This document shows, piece after piece, positions 34,638-43,188 of a stretch of 64,000 nucleotides of DNA. Source of the stretch: Asticcacaulis excentricus CB 48. GTDB taxonomy: Bacteria > Pseudomonadota > Alphaproteobacteria > Caulobacterales > Caulobacteraceae. How positions within the stretch are numbered: position 1 is the stretch's first letter; each line of letters starts with the position of its first letter. The stretch lies in assembly GCF_000175215.2 (NCBI RefSeq), contig NC_014816.1:1485001-1549000 (forward strand). Direction: 5' to 3'. The translations under genes were made by a program, and so were the position numbers. The notes beneath the pieces were generated by a model, which saw nothing but the letters and a program-made list of their open reading frames with translations, was not told the DNA's origin and did no database searches.

Positions 34638-35870
34638 TCAAGCTTTCTGAAGCGCGAAATGCACCACGTCGGTACGCTCAGTGCGGAAGCCCGCTTCGCA
34701 ATAGGCGAGATAAAACAGCCACATTTGGCGGAATGCTTCATCAAAACCGATGATGCGCCCCTCGCCCCAGGCCGCATCGAAGCGCCGCGCCCACATATTC
34801 AGCGTGCGGGCATAGTCGTGGCCGAACGACTGCTCCGACAGAACCGACAGACCGGCCCTGGAACTATGGCTTCGCAGCTTGCACGGCGACGGAAGCATAC
34901 CGCCAGGGAAGATATAGCGCTGAATGAAATCCGGGCGCTGACGGTAATCTTCGAACAGCTCGTCACGGATGGTGATGATTTGCAGCGCCGCTTTACCGCC
35001 CGGCTTCAGGCAGTCTGACACCTTGCGGAAATAGGTGTCCCAGTACTCCATCCCGACCGCCTCAAACATTTCGATAGAGACAATGGCGTCGTATTCGCCC
35101 GTCACATCGCGGTAGTCGAGCAGCTTGATTTCGACCTGATCGGACAGCCCCAGCCGCTGCATGCGCGCGACCGCATAGTCGTGCTGAGATGGCGAAATGG
35201 TCAGGCAGGTAGCCCTGGCGCCCATCCGGGCGGCGTATTCGGCAAAGCCTCCCCAGCCGCAGCCGATCTCGAGCACGTTCTGCCCCGGCTTAAGATCAAC
35301 CAGTCGCGCGAGCGCCGCGTACTTAGCCGTTTGCGCCCGCTCAAGGTCGTCAGTGCCTTTGAACAGGGCTGACGAATAGGTCATGGTGGCGTCCAGCCAC
35401 TCGCCATAGAAAGCGTTGCCCAGATCGTAATGGGCAAAGATATTGCGCCGCGCCCCTTCCTTGGTGTTGCGGTTGAAGCTGTGCAGAAGGCGACTCATCA
35501 TCTGCATAAAGGGGTTACCGATAAAAAAGCGCGTCAGCCGGTCGATGTTCAGCGTGAACACTTCGAGCAGGTCCGGCAGGTCGGGCGTGTCCCACTCACC
35601 AGCTACGTAACCGTCGGCAAAACCGACATCACCCGCCGACAGCACGCGACGCAGGAAGCGGAAATCATTGACCTTTAGCACGCCGTGCGGGCCGGGCTCA
35701 CGCCCGCGGATTTCAAATGGCGTGCCATTGGGCAGAATGATGTCGAGATTGCCGCGATGCCAGTTATGTCGCAGCGTCTTCAACGGCCGCCGCAGCGGCT
35801 TCGGTACCACATGCAGATCAGCGTTCGTTGTGGCAAAATGGGGTCCGAGGGTTGTCGAGGTGCTGGACAT
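34638..35870 (-). CDS. cfa: cyclopropane-fatty-acyl-phospholipid synthase-family methyltransferase
   Basis: S-adenosylmethionine-dependent enzyme that methylates or cyclopropanates unsaturated acyl chains of membrane phospholipids. An N-terminal lipid-binding segment precedes the Rossmann core. The SAM motif is VLEIGCGWGGFAEYAA, followed by CLTISPSQHDYAVARM, and the active-site blocks are VSIEMFEAVGMEYWDTYF and QRYIFPGGMLPS. At 410 residues it has the full CFA length. It lies downstream of rpoE-chrR-DUF2177. In Rhodobacter sphaeroides a CFA-type gene belongs to the RpoE-ChrR singlet-oxygen response, which supports the same regulation here. Confidence 0.9.
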   Translation of the reverse strand: MSSTSTTLGPHFATTNADLHVVPKPLRRPLKTLRHNWHRGNLDIILPNGTPFEIRGREPGPHGVLKVNDFRFLRRVLSAGDVGFADGYVAGEWDTPDLPDLLEVFTLNIDRLTRFFIGNPFMQMMSRLLHSFNRNTKEGARRNIFAHYDLGNAFYGEWLDATMTYSSALFKGTDDLERAQTAKYAALARLVDLKPGQNVLEIGCGWGGFAEYAARMGARATCLTISPSQHDYAVARMQRLGLSDQVEIKLLDYRDVTGEYDAIVSIEMFEAVGMEYWDTYFRKVSDCLKPGGKAALQIITIRDELFEDYRQRPDFIQRYIFPGGMLPSPCKLRSHSSRAGLSVLSEQSFGHDYARTLNMWARRFDAAWGEGRIIGFDEAFRQMWLFYLAYCEAGFRTERTDVVHFALQKA

Positions 35871-35925
35871 AGGGCCGCCTCCGTCTGAGTTTTTTATTAT
35901 AAAGAAAACGCGCGCTGCAAAAAAT

Positions 35926-36351
35926 CTATATCTTGACGAGCCGCCCGGTGAACACGACCAGATGCGATGCGGCCGTGGTCAGCGCGGCGCCCCAGATCAT
36001 GTCGATCACCACCAGCTTGAAGGACCAGTCGCGGATCACCGCCATCGCTGTGAGATTATAGGTGCCATAGGCCATCAGCCCCAACAGTGCCGCACTGACA
36101 GTCAGTGACCATCCAGCGGCCAAACCATGAACCGGCAACTGTCCGGACAAGGCCGGATAGGTCAGGAACCACGTCACACCAAGACCATATAGCAAGTAAA
36201 ACGCTACGGCAGCCGGTATGTTGATACGCGTAGCCATCAGACCGCCCATCAATGGCTTATACAGAGGACCGGCGGTGAGAGTCAGCCATACGGTGTCAAT
36301 GACCGCAAACGCGATCAGGGTCAGGACGAGCGCGCTCAGAAACATCTTCAT
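35926..36351 (-). CDS. DUF2177 membrane protein
   Basis: A 141-residue protein with four predicted membrane helices: FLSALVLTLIAFAVIDTVWL, IPAAVAFYLLYGLGVTWFL, then LTVSAALLGLMAYGTYNLTA and KLVVIDMIWGAALTTAASHL. The acidic/aromatic positions DTVWL and DMIWG mark the family. Function is unknown. It is repeatedly found with CFA synthase and FAD oxidoreductase genes in ChrR-controlled loci, as here between chrR and cfa (28- and 55-base gaps). Confidence 0.88.
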   Translation of the reverse strand: MKMFLSALVLTLIAFAVIDTVWLTLTAGPLYKPLMGGLMATRINIPAAVAFYLLYGLGVTWFLTYPALSGQLPVHGLAAGWSLTVSAALLGLMAYGTYNLTAMAVIRDWSFKLVVIDMIWGAALTTAASHLVVFTGRLVKI

Positions 36352-36378
36352 GCCTCACCTTTGGAAATGTGGGTCGGA

Positions 36379-37032
36379 TCAGATACGCGCGAAAGGCTGC
36401 AACAGTTTACCCAAAAGCGTCTTCGGCGCGATGGGCGCGTTCGCCGCGATCAGGCACAGGCAATCGTCCGACGCGATCAGGGGCGAATGGTGATCGCCTT
36501 CGTCACACGACACGCAATCGCCTGGATGATAAGCCCCGCGATCGTCGCTGAAACAGCCGCTTAGAACCAAAGTCATCTCCAGCCCCTGATGGTCGTGAAC
36601 CGGCATTTGCATGCCGCCCTTGACGTACATCAGATAGGTCAGGCCGCGCCCATCTTTTGGGGCGTCAAGATGCGCCATCCAAACGCCGGGCGCGCCCCAG
36701 TAGCGGGGCTTAAAGGCCGCTGCTCGCACAGACTCAGGCAACTCAATTCCCTTAAGATAGGCGGGCAGTTCGGGCGCAACGCGCGGCTCAGGCGCTTCTT
36801 CGGGGCGCTCGATACGCGCCAACGCGAGCTCAAGCGCGTCATCCGACATATCGACGGGCAAAACCTCGTCCAGCATAGACGCGCCGATGGCGTCAAACAG
36901 GCGCAGCGACATGCGGCAATGTGGGCACATTTCCAGATGCGTTTCGACCAGAAGGGTTTGACCAGCATTCAGACGACCGCGGTGGTAGTCGAGCAGGATA
37001 ACCTCATCGAGGTGATGGCTGATGGACGTCAT
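36379..37032 (-). CDS. chrR: ChrR-type zinc anti-sigma factor
   Basis: Cytoplasmic anti-sigma factor that releases RpoE during singlet-oxygen stress. The N-terminal zinc anti-sigma domain has His6, His32, Cys36 and Cys39 (ETHLEMCPHC). The C-terminal cupin (about residues 110-200) has MPVHDHQGLEMTLVLSGCF with the His/His/Glu metal set, then PGDCVSCDEGDHHSP. Both domains are complete, as in the characterised Rhodobacter ChrR. Its ATG overlaps the rpoE stop (ATGA at 37029-37032), giving translational coupling. Confidence 0.93.
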   Translation of the reverse strand: MTSISHHLDEVILLDYHRGRLNAGQTLLVETHLEMCPHCRMSLRLFDAIGASMLDEVLPVDMSDDALELALARIERPEEAPEPRVAPELPAYLKGIELPESVRAAAFKPRYWGAPGVWMAHLDAPKDGRGLTYLMYVKGGMQMPVHDHQGLEMTLVLSGCFSDDRGAYHPGDCVSCDEGDHHSPLIASDDCLCLIAANAPIAPKTLLGKLLQPFARI

Positions 37033-37667
37033 ACGCTTTTACTTTCAGTTCGCGTTTCAAAAGCCGCCCGCAGCCGCAACAACGCTAGCCGAAGGCGTGA
37101 TTTCACAGTCCCCAGAGGGATAGAAAGAGCCTGAGCGATGTCTCCATGCGACAGGTCCTCAAAAAACGACAAACGCACCACTTCACGCTGTTCCGGCGAC
37201 AGGGTCTGCATCAGGACACCGATGGTTTTGGCGTCCTGCACCCCGATCAGGTGCGTATCCGGAGCCTGTTCCGGCTCCGGGGCCCACAGGTCTTCCGGCA
37301 GGGTCTGCGCCCGCTTTTGCTTGCGCACGCCGTCGATATGCAGGTTCCGCGCGATAGAATAGATCCACGTCGTCGCTGATGCCTTGGAAGGGTCAAAGTA
37401 GGACGCCTTGCGCCACACATTCAGCAGGGCATCCTGCGCCAAATCTTCGGCTTCGATGGCGGTCAGACCGCGCCCCATCATGAAGGCCTTGAGTTTGGGT
37501 GCATACTGACTGAACAATTGCGCATAGGCCGCGCGGTCACGCCCTTCGGCGATGCGTAAAATCAGGGCTTCGGGCACACCCACGGGACGCCCTCCCCGGC
37601 TCAGGCCAGTCTCTGCGACGATCATACGCGCAGAAGACCCGATTAAATCGTCGCGGTCAAAGGACAT
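37029..37667 (-). CDS. rpoE: ECF sigma factor RpoE (ChrR partner)
   Basis: Group ECF11-like sigma factor. Region 2 includes AYAQLFSQYAPKLKAFMMGR and IEAEDLAQDALLNVWRKAS. Region 4 is LSPEQREVVRLSFFEDLSHG followed by IPLGTVKSRLRLALLRLR. I place the start at the ATG 37667 (MSFDRDD), not the upstream ATG at 37712. The predicted promoter -10 element (37717-37722) leaves the transcription start at about 37711, so the longer frame could not be translated from it. It leads the rpoE-chrR-DUF2177-cfa operon and probably activates its own promoter. Confidence 0.9.
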   Translation of the reverse strand: MSFDRDDLIGSSARMIVAETGLSRGGRPVGVPEALILRIAEGRDRAAYAQLFSQYAPKLKAFMMGRGLTAIEAEDLAQDALLNVWRKASYFDPSKASATTWIYSIARNLHIDGVRKQKRAQTLPEDLWAPEPEQAPDTHLIGVQDAKTIGVLMQTLSPEQREVVRLSFFEDLSHGDIAQALSIPLGTVKSRLRLALLRLRAAFETRTESKSV

Positions 37668-37716
37668 TTGAGGCCGCCCGTAAAGAGTCGATGTGGACTT
37701 GGCTGTTGTCATGAGG

Positions 37717-37746
37717 CTTTTACGCCGCGGCCACAGGTTTGGATGA
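37717..37746 (-). promoter_or_regulatory. RpoE-type promoter of rpoE-chrR operon
   Basis: On the minus strand the -35 is TCATCC (37746-37741), the spacer is 18 bases, and the -10 is TAAAAG (37722-37717). This matches the TGATCC-N18-TAAG type of the ChrR-controlled sigma factor with one change. It implies autoregulation and decides the rpoE start codon. Confidence 0.65.
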
Positions 37747-37779
37747 ATCAGAATAGTATTTCCGGAAAATCAGATAGGA

Positions 37780-37807
37780 TGATCCAGCGCTCGACTCCCG
37801 GCGTAAG
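37780..37807 (+). promoter_or_regulatory. RpoE-type promoter of the FAD oxidoreductase gene
   Basis: TGATCC at 37780-37785, an 18-base spacer, and TAAG at 37804-37807. The start codon is at 37835, so the leader would be about 20 bases with AAGGA as ribosome site. The -35 is an exact match to the Rhodobacter RpoE consensus. Confidence 0.75.
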
Positions 37808-37834
37808 CGTTGCAGCATATATAAGGACACAAGA

Positions 37835-39214
37835 ATGTACGACGCCAGCCGCGCCACCCCGGACATTTCCCGCCGCCCCCGTATCGCCATTGTGGGCACA
37901 GGGATTTCCGGCTTATCAGCCGCCTGGCACCTCCACCCACACAATGACATCACGGTGTTTGAAAAAGAAGACCGACCCGGCGGCCACAGCCACAGCGTCA
38001 ATATCGGCAGCGCCGAAGCCCCTCTGTGGGTCGATATGGGCTTTATCGTCTTTAATACGCCCTGCTACCCCAATCTGACGGCCCTGCTCGACTATATCGG
38101 CGCGCCGCATCAGTCTTCTGACATGTCGTTCGGCGTCTCCATCGACAAGGGGCGTCTGGAATACGCTTCTGTGTCCTTAGCCGGGCTTCTGGCGCAGTGG
38201 GGCAATGTGGCGCGCCCGCGTTTCCTGCGCCTGATGTGGGATCTGGTCCGCTTCTACAAGACCGCCCCCCTCGATTACAAGGCGCGTCAGGATGAGACCC
38301 TGACTTTGGGCGCGTATCTGATCAGCCGGCGTTATTCGCGGGCCTTTATCGAGGACCATCTGGTGCCGCAGGCCGCCGCCATCTGGTCCACATCGGCCGC
38401 CGAGGTGATGGACTATCCCTTCCGCGCCTTTATGAACTTCTTTGAAAATCATGGTCTGCTAAAGCTCAATCTGGCCGAACGCATCCAGTGGCGCACGGTC
38501 ACCGGCGGCTCTCAGGCCTATGTAAAGCGCCTGATTGAACCGTTCAGACACCGCATCCGCACCAGTTGCGCCATATTGCGGGCCGAACGCCAAGCCGAAG
38601 GTGTGACCCTGACCGATACGCAAGGCGAGAGGCATCACTTCGACGAGGTGGTGTTCGCCACCCACGCCCACGACACCCTGCGTATATTGGGTGACAATGC
38701 CACGCCGCAGGAACGTGAGGTGCTGTCGGCCTTCCGCTACACCGACAACGAAGTGGTGATGCACATCGACGCCAGCCTGATGCCGCGCCGCCGCCACGCC
38801 TGGGCAAGCTGGAACTATATCGGCCGCAAGGACGAGATGACGGCGGGGCGTATGCTGTGCGTGACCTACTGGATGAACCTGTTGCAAAACCTGCCCGGTC
38901 AGGACGTGTTTGTGACGCTCAACCCCGTCACGCCGATTGCCGAAAACAAGGTGATCAAGCGAATGATGTTCGACCACCCCCTTTTCGATCAGGCCGCCAT
39001 CGCCGCCCAGACGCAGTTGGGAGCCTTACAGGGTGTCAACCGCACGTGGTTCTGCGGGGCCTATTTTGGTGCGGGCTTCCACGAGGACGGCCTCCAATCG
39101 GGTCTCGCCGTTGCTGAGGCTATCAGTGGCGTTTCGCGCCCATGGGCCTTTGACTGGAGCCGCTCACGCATCTTCTGGCAACCGAGCCGCACCCTACTGG
39201 AGGCGGCGGAATGA
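37835..39214 (+). CDS. FAD-dependent amine-oxidase-type oxidoreductase
   Basis: A 459-residue flavoprotein. The dinucleotide fold RIAIVGTGISGLSAAWHL is followed by the acidic FEKEDRPGGHSHSV (ribose binding). The C-terminal FAD block is WFCGAYFGAGFHEDGLQSGL. It resembles the desaturase/oxidase proteins found with CFA synthases and DUF1365. It may oxidise or desaturate fatty acyl chains, but the substrate is not shown by the sequence. It is the first gene of the plus-strand half of the RpoE-ChrR module and overlaps the next gene by four bases. Confidence 0.87.
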   Translation: MYDASRATPDISRRPRIAIVGTGISGLSAAWHLHPHNDITVFEKEDRPGGHSHSVNIGSAEAPLWVDMGFIVFNTPCYPNLTALLDYIGAPHQSSDMSFGVSIDKGRLEYASVSLAGLLAQWGNVARPRFLRLMWDLVRFYKTAPLDYKARQDETLTLGAYLISRRYSRAFIEDHLVPQAAAIWSTSAAEVMDYPFRAFMNFFENHGLLKLNLAERIQWRTVTGGSQAYVKRLIEPFRHRIRTSCAILRAERQAEGVTLTDTQGERHHFDEVVFATHAHDTLRILGDNATPQEREVLSAFRYTDNEVVMHIDASLMPRRRHAWASWNYIGRKDEMTAGRMLCVTYWMNLLQNLPGQDVFVTLNPVTPIAENKVIKRMMFDHPLFDQAAIAAQTQLGALQGVNRTWFCGAYFGAGFHEDGLQSGLAVAEAISGVSRPWAFDWSRSRIFWQPSRTLLEAAE

Positions 39215-40053
39215 TGCGCCCGGCCCTCTATGCCGGCCCCGTCATGCACCACCGCTTTGCGCCCAAGGTGCACCATCTGGAATATTCAGTGTTTCAGATC
39301 CTGTTCGATCTCGACCACCTCGACCAAAGCCTCAAACCCTTAAAGACGCTGGGACTCAACCGTTTCAACCTGCTGGGCTTTTATGAGCGCGACCACGGGC
39401 CGATCAGGGGCGACACCGCCACGCCACTGCGGGAGCGGATCATTGCCTTTCTGACGCCACAGGGGCTTTATGAGCCGGGCGATAGGCTGTTCCTCTTGGC
39501 CATGCCGCGCGTTATGGGTTTCGTTTTCAACCCGATCAGCCTCTATTTCGTTGAAAAGCCCGACGGCGACCTGCGCGCAGTGGTCTATCAGGTGAACAAT
39601 ACCTTCGGCGACCGTCATTGCTACGTCCTGCCGGTAAAGGACAAGGGGCGGCTTCATCAGGCGGCTGACAAACGGCTGCACGTATCGCCGTTCATGGATA
39701 TGGACATGGCCTACAGCTTTGACCTGACGCCACCGGAGGCGCGCTTCGGCCTGCGCATCCTGCTGGAGCAAGTGCGCCCAGAAGGCCGCGAAAAAATGCT
39801 GGTTGCTAGCTTCACTGCCCAACGCGAGGCGCTGAGCGACCGCGTGTTGATGAGATACTTCCTTACCATGCCGCTCATGACTCTCAAGGTCGTATGGGGC
39901 ATACACTGGGAAGCCTTGAAACTCTGGCTGAAGGGGGTCAAATACCGCCCCGGCCCCAAACAGGCCCCGGATGTCTTCAGTGTGGGACAGCCTCTCCCCC
40001 CGTCCTACGACCCCGGTTTGTCGGGAGAGATGGTACCGCGCGAAGCGCGGTAA
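39211..40053 (+). CDS. DUF1365 protein
   Basis: A 280-residue protein of unknown biochemical function, regularly partnered with the flavoprotein and CFA synthase. Family blocks are MHHRFAPKVHHLEYSVFQIL, PRVMGFVFNPISLYFVEKPD, VYQVNNTFGDRHCYVLPVKD and KRLHVSPFMDMDMAYSFDLT. It overlaps the upstream stop (ATGA). The last about 20 residues (after PLPPSYDPG) are encoded by a REP-like repeat that also supplies the stop codon. The native C-terminus may thus have been replaced. Confidence 0.88.
   Translation: MMRPALYAGPVMHHRFAPKVHHLEYSVFQILFDLDHLDQSLKPLKTLGLNRFNLLGFYERDHGPIRGDTATPLRERIIAFLTPQGLYEPGDRLFLLAMPRVMGFVFNPISLYFVEKPDGDLRAVVYQVNNTFGDRHCYVLPVKDKGRLHQAADKRLHVSPFMDMDMAYSFDLTPPEARFGLRILLEQVRPEGREKMLVASFTAQREALSDRVLMRYFLTMPLMTLKVVWGIHWEALKLWLKGVKYRPGPKQAPDVFSVGQPLPPSYDPGLSGEMVPREAR
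39992..40052. repeat. REP-like element overlapping the end of the DUF1365 gene
   Basis: Stem 1 is CTCTCCC (39992-39998) / GGGAGAG (40023-40029). Stem 2 is TACCGCGC-GAA-GCGCGGTA (40034-40052). The gene's stop codon lies at 40051-40053. It has the same two-hairpin plan as the elements at 8530 and 43072. A further C-rich dyad (CCCCTCCCC / GGGAGGGG) occurs near 40137-40164. Confidence 0.6.
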
Positions 40054-40177
40054 AGGAAGGCCGCATTGCGAGAGTTTCAACAAATTCTCTGATCGTTGAA
40101 ACCAGCGAAACCAACATCTGCGCTTCGCTTATTAATCCCCTCCCCACCAGAAGCAGGGAGGGGTAAGACACGCGCAC

Positions 40178-43051
40178 TTACGGCCGCTTCACCTTCACCG
40201 CATTGCCGGAATAGGCGACGTTGATGGCCGGGGCGTCGAAGTCGGTCGTCTTGTCGCCCGCCTTCAAGAAACGCACCTTAAAGGTGCGCACCGCGACCAT
40301 CTTATCGTACTGGCCGGTGCGGGCCCCGATGGTCAGTTCACCGGTTTTGTCACTATAGCTGAACGGGATGCGGGTGAACTTGCCCTTCTCATAGCCATTC
40401 GACACACCATCGTCCTCATAGAGGCTGTAGCGGCCATCGGCACCCGTATAGACATTAATGGTCAGCGCGGCATCAGGCTTTTCATCGACATACTGCATGA
40501 CCGGGCCCATGGGCAAGATTGACCCTGCCTTGACGAAAAGCGGCAACTGATCTAGCGGGGCCGCAACGGTCTGCGTCTGACCGCCCTTTACTGTCTCCCC
40601 TGTATAAGCGTTGTACCAATTTGCACCCGCCGGGAAATAGACGCTGCGTGAGGTCGCCTGATACTTCGTAACCGGCGCGACCAGGATCGACTTACCAAAC
40701 ATATAGGCGTCCTTGACGTCCTTACCCCTGGCATCCGTCGGGAAGTCCAGCGCAAAGCCGCGCATGATCGGCGCCGACTCGTAATGGGCGTCCGCCGCCG
40801 CCGAATAGATGTACGGCATCAGCCGGTAACGCAGCTCAAGGAACCACACCATATTGGCACGCATGGGCGAACCCGGCGGCGAGATTTCGTGGATTTCGCG
40901 CTTCACGCCTTCGCCGTGCGAGCGGAAGAGCGGCGAAAAGGCCCCAAATTGCCACCAGCGCTGGTTCAGCTCACGCCATTCCTTCAGGTCCTCAGCCGTA
41001 CCCGTACCGCCGGCGGCGCGATTTTCCTGCAGCGCGCCGACATCCTTGCCCTGAAAGCGCGTTTCCTGTGCATAGCCGCCAATATCGTGCGTCCAGTTAG
41101 GCACGCCGGAGAAGCCGGTCTGCACGCCTGCCGAAATCTGATCGTACAGATTGTCCCAAGTGCCGACGACATCACCCGACCAAAGGGCGGCGGCATTGCG
41201 TTGCACTCCCGCAAAGCCCGAACGGGTCAGGATGAATTGACGCTTGTCCGGCTGATCGGCCTTAAGCCCCTCATAGACGGCCTGAGAGCTCATGGTCGAA
41301 TAGGCGTTGTGAACCAGTGCGCCCGGCCCCATCTGGGTCGGGGTGATCAACTCGGCAAACTCCTCTGGGCTGGTGTTCGAACGTACGTCCGGCTCGGTAT
41401 TGTCCATCCACCAGGCGTCGAAGCCGTACTTGGCCAGACCTTCCTTCATCTGGCGGTAGTAGATGTCGCGCGCTTCCTGATTGTAGGGCGAATAGTGGCT
41501 GTTGAGATAGCCCGGCCCCACCCAGTCCTTGGCACCCAGTTCGACATTGCGGCGCCACATATAGCCTTTGGCGTCCAGCTCCTTATAGTTGTCGGTATTG
41601 GGATAGAACTTGCCCCAGATCGAGATCATGATGCGGGCGTTCTGCTTGTGCACCTCATCGACCAGCTTTTGCGGATCTGGGAAGCGAACGGGGTCGAACT
41701 TGTGGCTGCCCCACTGGTCTTCGGGCCAGTAGAACCAGTCCTGAACGATATTGTCGATCGGCCACTTATTGTCGCGATAGGTCTTGAGCACCCCCAGAAG
41801 CTGGTCCTGCGTCTCATAACGCTGGCGTGACTGCCAGAAGCCATAGGCCCACTTTGGCATCATCGGCGGCTTACCCGTCACGGTGTGATAGCCGGAAATG
41901 ACGCCGTCGAGGCTGTCGGCGGAGATGAAATAATAGGTCAGGCCTGTGCCTGCCTCAGAGGTGAAGCGCAGCGAGTGCTTGTCGGCTGCCGGTTCCGGAT
42001 TGGAATGGTGCAAAGAGATGAGACCGCCCGACGGCAGCCACTCGACTTGGAACTTGACTGGCTTGTTTTTGACGAAGGTCTGCTCGAAATTGTTGTACCA
42101 GGCGTTCCAGCCCATACGCCAAATACCGTGGTCGAAGATCGTCTTGCCATCGACCTTCATCGTCACATAGTCAGAGGCAAACAGGCGCATCTTGTGCACG
42201 CCCGGCGTGTCTGAGGTGGCCGAGCCTTCCCAGACGACCTTGACTTTTTTGCCCGTCGTCGCGGCCTTGCTCAGCGCCGGATCGGTCGGCCAGTACTTAT
42301 CGACATCGCTCAGGAACTGATATCGGATGTCGGGCTCAACACGCGTCAGAATCAGCTTGTCATCGACATAGTATTTGGCAGTCAGGCCTTTTGAGCCATC
42401 CAGCGCCGTCAGTTTCAGATCGCGGCTGGCCAGACCGAAGCGAACCGGATTTCCAAAGCGCGTGACCGAATTGTTGTCCCACAGCACGCCGTAATTCTTG
42501 TCCGACACAACGAAGGGGATGCCGATATCCATATTGTGCTGGCGCAGCTCAATGTCTTCGCCGTTGAGGTTCATCTGGGCGTTCTGGTGCTGCCCCAGAC
42601 CGTAAAAGGCCTCGGTCGTGCCGGGGTTGAACTGAGCCGTGGTGGCCACATAGGATTTACCCTCGACGGTCACGGGCGTGATGGCGCTCTTGACCTCTTT
42701 CAGGACCGGCTGACCCTTGGCGTTGAAGAAGGTGATGCGTCCGGTGCTGAGATCGACCTGTGCCGAGGCGGCAGCGGCTTTAACGGTCACGCTACCCTTG
42801 CCTTCGGCCACCGTGAACTTGCCTTCCGGCTTGGCGACAGCCATCAGTGACGGAAGTTGCGCGCGCGCCGGGTCATCGACGCCGACCACCTGAATGATCG
42901 AGTCCGTGATGACATTGAGGCGGATTTCTTTCGCCGTGCCGGTGTCCGGCTTGACCACAATGCCGGTATCGGTGCGGCTGTAGGTCCCGGCCAGCGCCGT
43001 GGAGGCCATCAGGGCGACGGCCAGCGTCGAGGCGTAGATATAGGGTTTCAT
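40178..43051 (-). CDS. GH31 alpha-xylosidase with PA14-like insert, secreted
   Basis: Probably removes non-reducing alpha-1,6-xylose from xyloglucan oligosaccharides. The signal peptide ends at about TALAG. A beta-sandwich (residues about 30-230) is followed by a PA14-like insert (SDTPGVHKMRLFASDYVTMK, WLPSGGLISLHHSNPEP). The catalytic barrel starts PKWAYGFWQSRQRYETQDQ. The nucleophile is Asp550 in WWMDNTEPD and the acid/base is Asp627 in WSGDVVGTW. This domain order matches the xyloglucan-specific alpha-xylosidase Xyl31A of Cellvibrio. It lies behind the GH35 gene on the same strand, separated by a repeat. Confidence 0.9.
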   Translation of the reverse strand: MKPYIYASTLAVALMASTALAGTYSRTDTGIVVKPDTGTAKEIRLNVITDSIIQVVGVDDPARAQLPSLMAVAKPEGKFTVAEGKGSVTVKAAAASAQVDLSTGRITFFNAKGQPVLKEVKSAITPVTVEGKSYVATTAQFNPGTTEAFYGLGQHQNAQMNLNGEDIELRQHNMDIGIPFVVSDKNYGVLWDNNSVTRFGNPVRFGLASRDLKLTALDGSKGLTAKYYVDDKLILTRVEPDIRYQFLSDVDKYWPTDPALSKAATTGKKVKVVWEGSATSDTPGVHKMRLFASDYVTMKVDGKTIFDHGIWRMGWNAWYNNFEQTFVKNKPVKFQVEWLPSGGLISLHHSNPEPAADKHSLRFTSEAGTGLTYYFISADSLDGVISGYHTVTGKPPMMPKWAYGFWQSRQRYETQDQLLGVLKTYRDNKWPIDNIVQDWFYWPEDQWGSHKFDPVRFPDPQKLVDEVHKQNARIMISIWGKFYPNTDNYKELDAKGYMWRRNVELGAKDWVGPGYLNSHYSPYNQEARDIYYRQMKEGLAKYGFDAWWMDNTEPDVRSNTSPEEFAELITPTQMGPGALVHNAYSTMSSQAVYEGLKADQPDKRQFILTRSGFAGVQRNAAALWSGDVVGTWDNLYDQISAGVQTGFSGVPNWTHDIGGYAQETRFQGKDVGALQENRAAGGTGTAEDLKEWRELNQRWWQFGAFSPLFRSHGEGVKREIHEISPPGSPMRANMVWFLELRYRLMPYIYSAAADAHYESAPIMRGFALDFPTDARGKDVKDAYMFGKSILVAPVTKYQATSRSVYFPAGANWYNAYTGETVKGGQTQTVAAPLDQLPLFVKAGSILPMGPVMQYVDEKPDAALTINVYTGADGRYSLYEDDGVSNGYEKGKFTRIPFSYSDKTGELTIGARTGQYDKMVAVRTFKVRFLKAGDKTTDFDAPAINVAYSGNAVKVKRP

Positions 43052-43071
43052 CTGTCTTCTCCCGAATATCT

Positions 43072-43181
43072 CTTCTCCCTTGAGGGAGAAGGTGGCGCAT
43101 AAGCGCCGGATGAGGGGGGCACGCAGGACAAACTAAGCGTCCCCTCACCCCGGCCCTCTCTCTGCGCGAACAGAAAGAGGG
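43072..43181. repeat. REP-like element between GH35 and GH31 genes
   Basis: The first stem is CTTCTCCCT-TG-AGGGAGAAG (43072-43091), then GGCGC-ATAA-GCGCC. Further along is an outer arm CCCTCT / AGAGGG around 43154-43181. The plan is like the elements at 8530 and 39992. It sits inside an operon and could act in mRNA processing. Confidence 0.6.
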
Positions 43182-43188
43182 TTGATTA

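Noticed and set aside
36357..36381. TGATCC 18 bases before TGAGGC ahead of DUF2177
   Set aside because: The -10 lacks the TA of the two supported RpoE promoters, and transcription would begin inside the start codon; probably chance at the chrR stop.
40784..41830. 348-codon plus-strand frame opposite GH31
   Set aside because: Antisense shadow of the GH31 catalytic domain, whose catalytic motifs are intact.
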